Assembly: GCF_010389155.1 (NCBI RefSeq)
Contig: NC_057767.1
Location: 20,781,723-20,845,722, forward strand
Direction: 5' to 3'
From: Erigeron canadensis
Taxonomy: Eukaryota > Streptophyta > Magnoliopsida > Asterales > Asteraceae
DNA length: 64,000 nucleotides
Shown here: piece after piece, positions 25,801-35,723 of the stretch
How positions within the stretch are numbered: position 1 is the stretch's first letter
Layout: each line of letters starts with the position of its first letter
Notes under the pieces: generated by a model
Databases searched by the model: none
Seen by the model: only the letters and a program-made list of their open reading frames with translations
What the model was told of the DNA's origin: nothing
Position numbers and translations under genes: made by a program

Positions 25801-28800
25801 GAGAATCAGCAACATGATTGCCATGTCTGCTACTCAGCTAGTGAGTTTGTCTTACTCGTTGATCCCTGTTGCTTTGGGAAAAAGAAATACAAAGGCAATG
25901 GAAAGCCAAAAGTTTCCATCTAGTCCAATAGCAAACGGTTATTGGTAAAGACCTCTAAAATCCGTTGATCCCTATTGCTTTGGGAAAAAGCAAAACAAAG
26001 GCAATGGATAGCCAAAAGTTTCCATCTAGTCCAATAGCAAACGGTTATTGGTAAAGACTTCTAAAATCCGTTGATCCTTGTTTCTTTAGGAAAAAGCAAA
26101 ATAAAAGCAATGAAGAGCTAAAAGTCCTCATCTAGTCCGACAGCAAACGGCTGTTGGTAAAGACTTATAAAATCCGTTGATGGCTGACAATTTGCCAAAA
26201 ATTGTTTATCAGCGACCTTATGTTAGTCATAAGATTGCTGACCTTCATTCTCTAAAATTTGTCTCAGCACCAAAATTAAAATCCTTCTCTTAAAAATAGG
26301 TGCTGAAGCATTTTATAAAATAAATTATTTTCATACTTATCTTTTCAACATTGAATAAAACATAGGACTACATCTAAAACTAACTATTTCGGATGCAACT
26401 ATGTTGGTGACATGGCACTCTTTTGAGCCAAATGATATATAATCTAAAAAAATTTACCCACTTGTTTTTCTTGAGTACGTCACCTGTCCACTTGAGACTG
26501 TTACTGTGCATCTGACGGTCTGGCTCTGTTTGACGCATACGGCGCACACTCAAGTATTTGTAAAATATTTTTTTAAAACGTTACTCACAAAGTTATTTTT
26601 TATATATACACATATCTTTGACAGTTGTTAAAAACAACTGTACAGTTTGAAAACGAGGAGAGAGAGAAAACCTTTTTGTCTTTTCATTTGACCAATCATG
26701 TTCCATCACCATACCCTATATATACAAACTCATACTCATATTCCCACATTCACGCTTTCTTTCAACTATTCATCTTCTCTCAAATCTCTTAAAAATCTCT
26801 CAAACTGTTCATCTCTTCTAAATCATATTATCTCCTTCCTTTGATCTTTACATCTTCAAATCTGCACACTAAACTTCATAAATGGCTTCATCATCTGAAA
26901 CTCCATCCGTTTCCGCCGCCACCGAACAAACTCTGAAATCCTATCTAAATTCTTCTACTTATTCTCCCTCTACTAATATCGTTAAATCTTCTAAAATCTC
27001 CTTTGCTGCAACAGAGATGGTTGTTAAACCTAATAACCATCTCGGCTCGTCTGACGTACCAAAAGGTACAAAAGGATATAAGCCTATGCTGGATTTCATC
27101 CATGTTTCCCCTGCCAGTTAAAGTATAATGGCAGATCCGGAGAAGATTTATGTTCATCTTCTTCGAGAGTTGTAGTTATGATGAGTCCACCCAGTTTATC
27201 TCTGGCACTGTTCGAGAAGGAACGAAGACCATTACCATCACTCCAGCATCATTACGTCAAACTCTTTGCTTCCCACAAGAGAATAATGATAATACATTTG
27301 TGGAAGCTGCTGGAGATGATGAATGGAAGGCATGGTTGCCTTCAATCGGGTATAATCATAACCTGAGGAACCCTCCGGCGATTCCAAGCAATCCCTTGAA
27401 ACAAAATCTCCCTGGGATCTGGAGAGTTCTATTTACTCATGTGATCCAGTGTATGGGTGGAAACTCTGGATCTTATAATCAGGCGTCCTCAACTTCGATG
27501 CCTATTATCCACGCTCTTGCTGAAGGAAGATTTATGGATTATGCCTTGATGATCTTCAATGATATGAAGCACAAGATCACTCTGAACAACAGATCTCACA
27601 CAGTGCCTTTTGTGAGAATTTTCTCTCGTCTTCAAAGAGGTGCTGGGTGATGAATATGACTTGCCACATGCTGCCACAATTCAAGTAGCAAAGGTCGGCA
27701 ACAATATCTATAAGCAACCTGCTGAACATTTGGTTGCTCGCCTCACTGTACATATGAAAGAGGTACTCTTCTCTCTAAACTCTTCTTTATACCCTAAAGA
27801 CAACGATTGGGAGGTAGCACTTCTTTCTGATGAAGTGGCTGATACAGTCGTTGTGGACGCTGAAATGCCTTCTGAGGCTGGTTCGCTGATAAACCCCCCA
27901 GCGACCTCCAAAGCCTCTAAAAAAACCAAAAGTAATCCTAAGGCAGCGTCCCCAACACAAAATCTACAATCTTCACCCTCCGCTGATGTCCCAAAACGTA
28001 AGCGAAGTGTATCAAAGGGCAAACCCAAGGTTAGAACGCCCTCAACGCCCAAGGACATTAGTACCCCAACCATCCCATCAACAGTCTCCCAACAAGATGA
28101 AGACAAAGAACCCTGCAGGTCTGAGAGATCCACCAATAGATGGTTAACAAACTTGAGGTGTCAACATCTATTGGGTTGTCATGTGATTCCCATCTCTGCC
28201 TATATAAGGAATCACTTGACCTAGCCGCAACCCTTGTTGGTGTAGTTATGCAATTGTCACTTTGTGTGTGTTTCTTATTGTAGAACATTTAAGTTTTTGT
28301 GTGTCAAAAACTTAACAAGTATTTTTCGATTTTCTTCTTTGTAAACCAACCATGTATTCACTGTTTAATTAATATACATATAGTTAAACGTGTTTACTTT
28401 CTTATCGTATATCTTTTATTTAATCTGTTTTGATTGTTGCAAACTTGACACTTTCACATACCGCTAGGCTACAAGCCCTTTGGTAATTATAGCGATATTT
28501 ATTTACATTAATTGGATAAATTTAGTATGGATCCACTTTTTTGTAATATGTAGTGCATGCATTATTTATTACGGAATGTATCACATTTAGTGAATTTACA
28601 AGAGCTTGTTTAAGGTGCTTTTCTCTAAACATTTGTATAGCAGATTAGCATATAAAACTTATCGGAGATATTATCAGATTAAAGCTTATTATACAAAATC
28701 GAACATCAAACAGTTTAATGATAAATTATCTGATGAATTACTAGCATATAGGAAACTATTAGACAGATTATCATATTAAACGTTAATTTTGATAACACAA

Positions 28801-30860
28801 AAAACAGGGCCACCAGCAGACCAACAATGACAGCAGGCTTTATATCAGAATTAAGCATACAGTCAGGGTCTGATTAAGACCAGTCCTCTGAATAGACTTT
28901 TCAAGTTTGGATTATCTCTTTAAGAATGTCAATAGCAGATTTTGTCCTGATGTAAACAGAAAACTGAATTAAAAGGAAATAATGGTCGATAGACATACCA
29001 CTTCTTTGCGGTCGAGTGCTTGTAAGCGAGAACGTAATGCAACCTTAACATTTGCTGGCAAGCCATTATATAGATTGTCCCTCATATTAGGAGGCAAAGA
29101 TATGGGACGTGATGCCTGGAAGTATAGAAGACAAATATGTATAAATTGAGCTGCAATAATCATTCTGAATAAGCAAACAAAAATGGAGAGTTCGGTTAGC
29201 TTACAATGTTGTCCATCTGAGTGACTAAGTTGGCATAGTGTAAAGCAAGACCCGCAGCACCTAGCTTCTCGGGCTTCTTCTGAGCCTCCTCGCCATTCGG
29301 AATTGAACTCGGTACTAAAAAGAAACATAAAACTAGCCGTCAAAAACTATTTTACCGGGTAGGATTTGGGACCAAAGCCAGATTATTTCAATATTTCTAG
29401 CTTCCATTTGTTTAACTTAGCATGCTGATACATCATCATTCAATCACAAATTAGTGACTTTATTGTAAAGTAGTAGATACATAATTATCTCGTAACAAAT
29501 TTTAAATACCATTCTCTTCAAAAGCCTCCGCTATTGCATGAGGAATGAACGTGACAACATCTACTAGCTTCTCCACAATCTACAATGGATAAGACACAAA
29601 AAAGAATAATGGTGCTCATTAGTACACAAAAACAAAGAGGTTAGTAGAAATAGCTATGTAAATTTTAAGGTCTTTAGATAACAAAATAGAAAAAATGTAT
29701 ATAGGTTGATAGAATACCTCATCCAAACTTTTAGACCAAAGAGATTTCTTTTTCAAGTTCCTCACAAGCTTTCTTTGATGCTTTACGTCACTAACTAAGA
29801 TTGAGAGACTCTCACCTACAACGGAAAGATGCTGAGACTTTAACAAGATAAACCCCATTGTAGCAAATCGAATAGTTCAAAGCAAAACAAGTCAGAGTCC
29901 ATAAAAATAAATATAAATTAGCAAGCAAGAGTGCAAGACATTCAATATCGTCAAGAAATAACCTAGCAGGAACGGTAACTAACCTTTTTTAGGAAGATGC
30001 AAGGCTTCCACTTCATCAAGCTTACGCCGGTAATCCTGTTCAAATCTATCTAAAGCATGATATTCGTGGTATAAATCCTGCAGCAAAACAAACAAGTTAT
30101 CATCTTTTACACTAGCATTTCATTTGGAACAAAACTGTACACATTTGTGCATGATCTGTTTGTAAATAAAAACTGGAAAAAGTAACTTACAAAGGTATAC
30201 TGAGCAAGATTCGTCAATTTTTGCATAGTGATTTCCGCCTTTTCTCTAAGCTGACTATTTGTTAGCGGATGCAGGTCCAATCTGACTATTTCCGCCTCTT
30301 CTCTAAGCTGACTATTTGTATCAAATATCAAAAATGAAGCATGATATCAAGAAACAAGTAACAAAAGGAATCAGCTTTACCTAGAAAAAAAGCGATCCAG
30401 ATGATGCCATTGTGGATCCATGCACATATCTCCAAACCGAACAACCTCTCTGGAAAAAACCTCAAGTTCCTCCCTGCAAACCAAATAACCAGATTATGAG
30501 ATGGATACTGATGTATAATTTGATGGGCACGATAAAAGAGCAGAAAATCTCAAATATGTCAGCTTGCCTCTTGTCAGAAGCTGCAATACGTAACAATTCC
30601 TTTGTATCAGTAGAAACCAAAAGTTGTACGCCTTCTGAATGTAAAATCTCCTTTTCAAGAATATGGATGCTTAATTCAGAAAGAGATTGCATCAAATTTG
30701 ACCCTTTGACAATCGTATTAGCTACTTCAAATGCTAAAATAGATACTTTATTTCGTGCTGTTCAAAAAAAAAAAAAATACTTTATTTCCTCTGGAAGCCA
30801 TATTAGATACAAATACACTATGCGCATTCAAATTCGTCATGCTGCTACCCAATGTGTCAA
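16185..30860 (-). CDS. PSI1: PSI1-like (DUF3475/DUF668) gene with a 12.2-kb intron
   Basis: Homologue of Arabidopsis PSK SIMULATOR 1-type proteins, plasma-membrane or nuclear growth regulators carrying DUF3475 and DUF668. Eleven exons can be read on the minus strand: 30568-30860, 30381-30473, 30191-30281, 29984-30077, 29718-29815, 29510-29579, 29205-29314, 28999-29115, 16726-16802, 16595-16639 and 16185-16515 (stop). Every junction has an AG acceptor and a GT donor (GC at the first), and the codon phase carries through all of them. They give about 460 residues. DUF3475 is in the first exon ([17 protein letters not shown]). DUF668 runs from [14 protein letters not shown] through [19 protein letters not shown] and [12 protein letters not shown] to [20 protein letters not shown]. 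The N-terminal 150 or so residues, including the myristoylation region of the family, were not found. The intron between exons 8 and 9 contains a Mutator-like element and a full Copia. A 34-bp insertion breaks the frame in the first exon seen. Confidence 0.85.
16803..17248. other. intron DNA, no recognised feature
   Basis: First part of the giant intron of the PSI1-like gene on its 3' side. No repeat with defined ends seen. Confidence 0.5.
17259..17950. mobile_element. Mutator-like MITE built of CCGGTGTCTNAGACACCGG palindromes
   Basis: Flanked by an exact 10-bp duplication AGTTTGCACC (17249-17258 and 17951-17960), the 9-11-bp size expected for Mutator-like insertions. The terminal inverted repeats start GAAGTTTTTGTACGG / GAATTTTTTGTACGG and extend some 100 bp. 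Inside are about nine copies of a 19-21-bp palindrome, CCGGTGTCTTAGACACCGG or close variants (near 17350, 17385, 17437, 17475, 17682, 17730, 17767, 17807, 17851). Both arms carry them, so the whole element can fold back on itself. No ORF. It lies in the giant intron of the PSI1-like gene. Confidence 0.85.
18316..18987 (+). repeat. 5' LTR (672 bp)
   Basis: Runs from TGTTGAGTT to ACTTTCA. A TATA box (TATATAAG) is at about 18732. A 28-32-bp unit containing GACGAAGACAGAGAACCCTG is duplicated at 18599-18655. The corresponding unit at the truncated 3' LTR (28098) marks where the deletion joined LTR to ORF. Confidence 0.9.
18990..19001 (+). other. primer-binding site, initiator Met-tRNA type
   Basis: TGGTATCAGAGC lies two bases after the LTR end. 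It is the standard Copia primer site complementary to the 3' end of initiator methionine tRNA. Confidence 0.9.
19111..22389 (+). pseudogene. Copia gag with two CCHC zinc knuckles
   Basis: Capsid-nucleocapsid precursor of the element at 18316-28456. The start codon at 19111 opens a 518-codon ORF with the UBN2-type gag core ([46 protein letters not shown]). A first zinc knuckle [14 protein letters not shown] (near 20120) follows, with an acidic, coiled-coil-prone tail. The same frame continues past TAA (20665), TAG (21556) and TAA (22387). It encodes a long Ser/Pro-rich region and a second, more canonical zinc knuckle [14 protein letters not shown] near 21870. Two knuckles far apart in one gag is unusual; the first may be decayed. 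The in-frame stops separate gag into three open segments. This layout suggests gag and pol were once one polyprotein. Confidence 0.88.
22399..23763 (+). pseudogene. Copia protease and integrase segment
   Basis: Open for 454 codons in the gag frame. The aspartic protease motif [13 protein letters not shown] is near 22435. The integrase HHCC zinc-binding part (WHKRMSH ... [10 protein letters not shown]) is at 22825-22970. The DDE core follows: HMDLFG (Asp, about 23025), RSDHGIEF (Asp, about 23212), [11 protein letters not shown] (Glu, about 23320). The [12 protein letters not shown] and GYFLGYSS blocks close the integrase. Stops at 23761 and 23764 separate it from RT. All catalytic residues of both enzymes are present, so decay is mainly through stop codons. 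Confidence 0.92.
23818..25817 (+). pseudogene. Copia reverse transcriptase and RNase H segment
   Basis: RT begins with [20 protein letters not shown] and [21 protein letters not shown] frameshift near 24498 follows GYTQ. The other frame goes on with [24 protein letters not shown] and the active site YVDDIIFG at about 24863. Stops occur within the SLYGLK-type motif (24738), in STAEA-stop-YVSAA (25485) and near 25524. RNase H shows the [15 protein letters not shown] block and CDNTSAIAI (about 25580), and the end shows [14 protein letters not shown] and [11 protein letters not shown]. It would copy the element's RNA into DNA in the virus-like particle if intact; it is not. Confidence 0.92.
25858..26175 (+). 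repeat. three tandem 106-bp repeats between pol and the third ORF
   Basis: Units start at 25858, 25964 and 26070, each beginning GTTGATCC(C/T)TRTTKCTTT. Each contains AGCAAACGG(T/C)TRTTGGTAAAGAC near its end. The fourth unit start at 26176 (GTTGATGG) is truncated. Spacing is exactly 106 bp each time. Compare the roughly 108-bp triple repeat at the same relative place in element C (56950-57210). Confidence 0.9.
26176..26881 (+). other. untranslated region before the third ORF
   Basis: AT-rich and without ORFs. It includes a short palindrome (ACAGTTGTTAAAAACAACTGT, stems of nine) near 26622 and a TATA-like CCTATATATAC near 26717. The following leader of CT-rich text resembles a 5' UTR, which would suit a separate promoter for the third ORF. 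That is inference. Confidence 0.4.
26882..28224 (+). pseudogene. third ORF ('envelope-like') of the Copia element, fused to LTR
   Basis: Three overlapping open pieces in three frames: 26882-27121, 27150-27650 and 27640-28224. The middle piece has [20 protein letters not shown], then [18 protein letters not shown] and [16 protein letters not shown]. This aligns in pattern with ORF2 of element C (FNLDDFRRYLRLPEA, LPRIWYYVFSVLSNC, QHYDIAQLLWDQL), so they are the same family. The third piece is rich in Ser, Pro and Lys with a [14 protein letters not shown] cluster resembling a nuclear import signal. From about 28097 it reads into LTR DNA, so the original C-terminus is gone. No signal peptide or membrane segment is seen. 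Confidence 0.7.
28097..28456 (+). repeat. 3' LTR, 5' part deleted (360 bp left)
   Basis: Matches 18627-18987 of the 5' LTR closely, including the TATATAAGG box and the AAACTTAACAAGTATTTTTC stretch. It ends ACTTTCA before the CATAC target duplication. The missing front marks a deletion with a shared GAAGACA(G/A)AGAACCCTGCAG segment at the join. Confidence 0.88.
28462..28998. other. intron DNA on the 5' side of the Copia insertion
   Basis: Original intron sequence of the PSI1-like gene from the target duplication to the GT donor of exon 28999-29115. No other feature seen. Confidence 0.5.
28999..30860 (-). CDS. PSI1: 5' exon block of the PSI1-like gene (DUF3475 and start of DUF668)
   Basis: Eight exons in 1.9 kb. 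Readable family blocks include [20 protein letters not shown] and [10 protein letters not shown] (first exon), [18 protein letters not shown] and [112 protein letters not shown], and [20 protein letters not shown]. The first exon uses a GC donor in strong context (AAGAG/GCAAGC at 30567). About 31 bp of the third exon's start is duplicated just upstream of its acceptor (copies near 30310 and 30250), giving a second in-frame acceptor option. The acceptor at 30861 (CCTCAG) implies at least one more upstream exon, which I cannot find before 32 kb. Confidence 0.87.
30743..30788 (+). mobile_element. 22-bp poly-A insertion with 12-bp target duplication in an exon
   Basis: ATACTTTATTTC occurs at 30743-30754 and again at 30777-30788. 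Between them is GTGCTGTTC followed by A's. A short 3' end with poly-A between direct repeats is the mark of a severely truncated LINE/SINE-type retroposition. It adds 34 bp to the first visible exon of the PSI1-like gene and shifts its frame to a stop within about ten codons. On the gene's strand it reads T14 then GAACAG, a good splice acceptor. Confidence 0.8.
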
Positions 30861-31062
30861 CTGAGGTTGAGACAAACAGCTATAAAAATTATTAAACGCC
30901 CAAAAAATATTTAATCACACAACATCGCAGGTAGTATATGCTACCCATTTAAGATGAAAGAACTTTTAAAAACCTTTTGAATTATTTTGATCCAGTCAAT
31001 GGTTATTAATGGATGATAACATTTTATGTAATTATTGGGAATAAAAATTAATAATAATTGAG
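30861..31062. other. intron start region upstream of the first visible PSI1-like exon
   Basis: Begins with the CCTCAG acceptor on the minus strand at 30861-30866. No further exon of the gene recognised here. Confidence 0.4.
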
Positions 31063-31277
31063 AGAGGGCGCCAATGATAGCCAGCCCAGCTTGTGGTTTT
31101 ACCCAAGGTATTGAGTTCGATCCTCATGGATGACAAGTCTTAGGGTTTTTTCCTTTGAATACTTGTAACAGCCCATGGTCAACACCTCGTTGTCTAGGGA
31201 ATGTGCAAGGCTTTACCATTTACCATTATATGGTGAGATTTTCCTGATGTCGTAATCCGACTAAATGTTCAGAAAAA
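31063..31277 (+). mobile_element. tRNA-derived SINE, about 215 bp
   Basis: Box A-like TAGCCAGCCCAGCTTGTGG and box B-like GAGTTCGATCCTC at 31078-31123 resemble the internal RNA polymerase III promoter of tRNA-related SINEs. The body ends with GTAATCCGACTAAATGTTC and a short A run, flanked by AATTGAG on both sides (31056-31062 and 31278-31284). It has no coding capacity and would depend on a LINE. Confidence 0.68.
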
Positions 31278-31284
31278 AATTGAG

Positions 31285-32091
31285 GGGAGATATAACAGGA
31301 AACTAAAACATTTATAAAAAAAACGTCCATGAGAATACCATGGATCAATTATTTTTGAGCATGTCATGTTTTTCTTATGATTATCAATGATAACTATAAT
31401 AATTATTTTATTTTTTAGTTGGCCATTACATTTTGCAAAATTGACATGACATTTTTTTCTTTTTAAAATTAACTTAATATGTGATTTATGCTTAAAATTT
31501 TGTATTATATAACTAGCATTAAATTAATCAACAAATGGAAAAGAATCGATTTAAACATTTATTAGTACCGTAGGTATTTATTTTTAACTTTATTAATTCA
31601 TTAGTATTTTGACAATACAGGATTTTTAACTTTATTAATTCATTAGCATTAGTATTTTGACAATATAGGATTATAAATGTGTGATCATATTTAACTTGTG
31701 AAGATGTGAATTGCAAACATATAAAAATTTTGAAAACAAACAAACCTTTTAGCTATTACATTCTAGTTGATTACAAATAACATTTCATGGCATCAATTTT
31801 AGTGATTTACATGTGAATACATATTTTTAACGAAGTTTACAAGTGTATATAAAACAATCATATATGAAATATGTTCATCTGTAAACAAGTATTTTTTAAT
31901 ATTTTTATGTGCACAAATAGAGGTTTGCATATGATATTATGATAACCACATTTCAAATTGTCTAAATTTATTAAGTTGACATTTACACATATATATGATC
32001 ACGTTCAAATGTATACCACAGATCCTAAAATGCTTCTTCTATGTCAAAAAATTTATGAGTTCAAATAAAAACAAAGAAACCGATAGTTAAT
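31285..32091. other. gene-free AT-rich DNA
   Basis: Contains a short tandem duplication (TTTTTAACTTTATTAATTCATTAG at 31578-31602 and about 31622-31646). No ORF, LTR or TIR structure recognised. Confidence 0.45.
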
Positions 32092-32762
32092 ATGTGCACA
32101 TAGGGGTGTTCAAGTCAAATTATGGATTTTGGATTTCAATATCGGAATATATATCCGAAATTTCGGATATCCGAAATATCCGAATTCTTTTAAAATATTA
32201 AAACTTGAAATTATAAAATCTTCGAATATCATTTTAGGTTTTTTAATACTTTAATAATGATATTGTATATTTATAATATCATAATAATAGTTGTTTAAAA
32301 ACATTCAAAATATAAATTTATAATATTATATATTCGTATACAGTGATCGACACGAATCGCCCTTGTGGTTTGTCCAAAAAGACTCGTTTCGGCCTTTAAC
32401 TTTCAAAACCTTAGTGATAATCCCTTTCTAGCCAGAAAATGATCACGTTTCATTCTTTTCGATAACGGGCGTCAAGTTGAATCTGTTAACCCCCTCACGT
32501 GCATTCCACTTGAGGGCATTTTTATACTTTCACGCCTCTAAAGGACTAATTGTGATATTTATTCACTTTTGTTTTATTATGAATATCTTCTATTTTTCCG
32601 GGTCAAAATCACAATATCAAAATACAAGTATCTTCTTTTAATCTACATATCAAACAAATTTGTTTTTCATAAAGACTGTGTCTACAAACTGTTCAACTCT
32701 TTGGAAAAAGTGAGATCTTTGTATTAGCCCCTTGTTGAAATATATATATATATATATATATA

Positions 32763-35589
32763 TGTTGGGTACAGCCACTAGATAGAACTGCGTTAGGCAC
32801 AGCGGAAGCAAGAAAATAAAGAACACGACACGAGAATTTAACGTGGTTTGGTCTGGGTCTGACCTACGTCCACCGGCTGCAAATGGGGAGTTTATTATCA
32901 CATTGCTCACAACTCCTTCGGTTTACAATTACATAGACACATATATATATAGGAGAACAACTAGCGTAGTTATTTGACCTACTCTACAATAGAGTCATTG
33001 AACAACTCCTCTATAACGGAGTTGTTCAATGACTACTCCATTAAATGGAATTAGCTAACTTCCCTAAGGACTTCACACCTAACAATCTCCCACTTGAAGG
33101 TCTTGAGATACACGCCAAGTCTGCCACCAAGCAATCCGTGTCTTCAGTAATCCGTAAACTTCAAACATACACTCGAACAGAAATCTTCCAGGTCTAACTC
33201 CCAAGAACAAACCAAACTTCCAACGATGTAACCCCAACCAAACTCCACAGGAACAAAGTCTTCCAGGTCCGGCTCCCAAGAGCAAACCAAACTTCAATCC
33301 ATACATCCCAATTTAGGCTGCCCAATCATCGGTAAACCGAAAGGGTACATTGAAGTTGTAAACCGCTCCAATACAGTTAGACACAGCTGACCGAGTCATG
33401 GCGAAGTCCACCAGTGACTCATCCTCGATCTTAACCGGCTACTACTAATTTGAAATACCGGCTCCAGAGACTCTAGAGGAACAACAATACTCTTCACTAG
33501 TAGTAACCTCACAGGAGAGATTTCATTCGAAAACCTGGTCTTCAAAAAACCTAACGTCAATTTCAACATGTGTCAAAAGACTCCTCGTGCTCCCACGGTT
33601 ACAAAATCCCGTCCAAGTTCAAAACCTCCAAATACGCTCAAACAGATTACCTGAAAGTTCCGGAGTCCTTTACTGCAAACTGGACTCGTATAACTCTCGA
33701 GTCAGCAAGCCAAGACTTTTGTTCGAAAGTTGGTTCAATTCTTCCGGTAGTGCAGTAATCTGCACACTCCAAAAGTCTAATCAACAGATTCACTTCCTTC
33801 ACTACAGTAGGTAACATAAAATGAAGCAAACCATAATCTGTAACAAGAGCCTTCACTTCCTTCCAATGAGATCCAATGCATCAACCTAGACACATTCTCA
33901 TAAGCAGAATTCTTCACTGCCTTCCAATGAGCTCCAATGCATCAACCCAGACACATTCTCATAAGCATAATTTTTTAACCTCGGCGACTCAAAAACCCTA
34001 AAACTTTGAGCACCTCATGCAACCTCACAAGTCAACTATGTCCAACTCCCACTGTCCTTGTTATTCTAACCTATGCTAAACAAACTCCATGAGCCAAACC
34101 TCCACTCGTACTCATCCAGTGAAAACCTTCGCCCAATACCAGTACAAAGATCCTCTCAAAAAAGTCAAAACCACTGATCAACACTGAACATCTACAGTTC
34201 CAGACCAGTTAACAGCAAAAGATCAATAACAGCAATAGAGAAACAAGAGTTAGTTCCATGACTTGACTAACTTTCTTTTCACTCGTGTCGACACTAGCAA
34301 CACCGGAAGCAACACCGGAACAGGAATACTCAAAACCCAGAGCACTACAAACCTGCTAGCTATACTTTCTTCAATACGAGTACCATATCTAAGTTCTCAT
34401 GACAAAACCCGTCACAAGAAACCAACAGAAATCCAATCCAATCTAAAACATTTGTATATACCTGGTCGAACAAAGGCTTAACCTTAATCAACCTAATACC
34501 TTGTTTCAATGGACTAACTTCAAACAATGGTACTTATCTTCTTTTCTTTTCTAATCGATCAAGGTAATATCACAGCAACAAACTTCATAACAACCACCAG
34601 CAAAAACCACACCCTAATCGTGAATCAGAATAACCCGAGATACAACTCAATACCTCAACTTCTGATCAATGACGAACAAGAATGTCTCGGTGGTAACCAA
34701 GAACAATAGCCAATACCTCTTGAACAAGAAAATTGAAACAGTGCTTTTATCAACTTTCAATCAATCAACACCAAAGAACCCCAAATTCGAGAAACCTTTA
34801 TCGCACCCACCGACCAAAAAAATCAATCAAAAAACAACTAAACAGATTTTTGAACAGATTTCAGATCTGATGTGAACAAAAGTTGCAAATGGCGGTTGGT
34901 GGTGACGGGAACAGGTGTAACAGTGGCAAACACAACCACAAATCCAAACCCAGAAAACCAGATCGAACAGAAAGAAAACACAGCAGTTCAGCGGCGGCAA
35001 CAGACCCTAAACACTGCTGTAAAACAGCAGCAACAACAGCAAATAACAGCAGCAAACAGCTGCAAAATCAGCAGCAAGATCAAAGCCAGATCAGACCTAG
35101 AACAGCAGCAACAACTGCAAACAGCTGCTGAAAATAGCAGCAGCAAACCAGAATCATCTGATCAACCAATTCGAACAGCAGCAGAATTGAGAACAGCAGT
35201 AACAATATCAAATCAATTCAAACAGCAACAATTGAATTAAACGAACAGCTCTAATACCACTTGTTGGGTACAGCAACTAGATAGAACTGCCTTAGGCACA
35301 GCGGAAGCAACAAAGCAAGAAAATAAAGAACATGACACGAGAATTTAATGTGGTTCGGTCTGGGTCTGACCTACATCCACCGGCTGCAAATGGAGAGTTT
35401 ATTATCACATTGCTCACAACTCCTTCAATTTACAATTACATGGACATATATATAGGAGAACAAGTAGCGTAGTTATTGACCTACTCTACAACAGAGTTGT
35501 TGATCTAATCCTCTATAACGGAGTTGTTCAACGACTACTCCATTAAATGGAGTTTTTAACTAACTTCCCTAAGGACTTCACACCCAACA
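32763..35589 (-). mobile_element. non-autonomous LTR retrotransposon, 2.8 kb
   Basis: LTRs are 32763-33084 (322 bp) and 35262-35589 (328 bp). Both run TGTTGGGTAC to CA on the plus strand and TGTTGGGTGTGAAGTCC to ACA on the minus strand. The minus-strand primer site CAAGTGGTATTAGAGCTG next to the right LTR resembles the initiator-Met type. The purine-rich AAGTGGGAGAT lies next to the left LTR. The 2.2-kb interior has no gag or pol; near the primer site it is rich in CTG/CAG triplets (34970-35230). It sits in a TA microsatellite, so the target duplication (ATATA versus AAATA) cannot be judged. Confidence 0.8.
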
Positions 35590-35723
35590 AAATATATATA
35601 TATAAATATATATATTGAAGTGACCAAGTGAGAACCAAAATAATTATGAGAACCGTGACAACCACTAAAAAATGTCTCTAAGGACTTAGCCCTTATAGTT
35701 AAGGGTTTAGCCCGTACCGTATC

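Larger units (their letters stand above)
18316..28456 (+). mobile_element. Sirevirus-like Copia retrotransposon, 10.1 kb, decayed
   Basis: Inserted in the opposite orientation inside the PSI1-like intron, with an exact 5-bp target duplication CATAC (18311-18315 and 28457-28461). Order: 5' LTR, initiator-Met tRNA primer site, gag with two zinc knuckles, protease, integrase, RT, RNase H, three 106-bp tandem repeats, third ORF, partial 3' LTR. The 3' LTR keeps only its last 360 bp (about 28097-28456). It is joined directly to the third ORF, so the polypurine tract and the first about 310 bp of that LTR were lost after insertion. Several stops and at least two frameshifts show it is inactive. Confidence 0.93.

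Noticed and set aside
31078..31123. Possible tRNA gene
   Set aside because: A and B box-like motifs are present but no cloverleaf could be drawn. The unit continues to an A-rich tail between 7-bp direct repeats, so it is a SINE.
34872..35240. Plus-strand ORF rich in Gln (122 codons)
   Set aside because: It arises from CAG/CTG triplet repeats in the leader of the minus-strand LTR element. No start context or conserved pattern.
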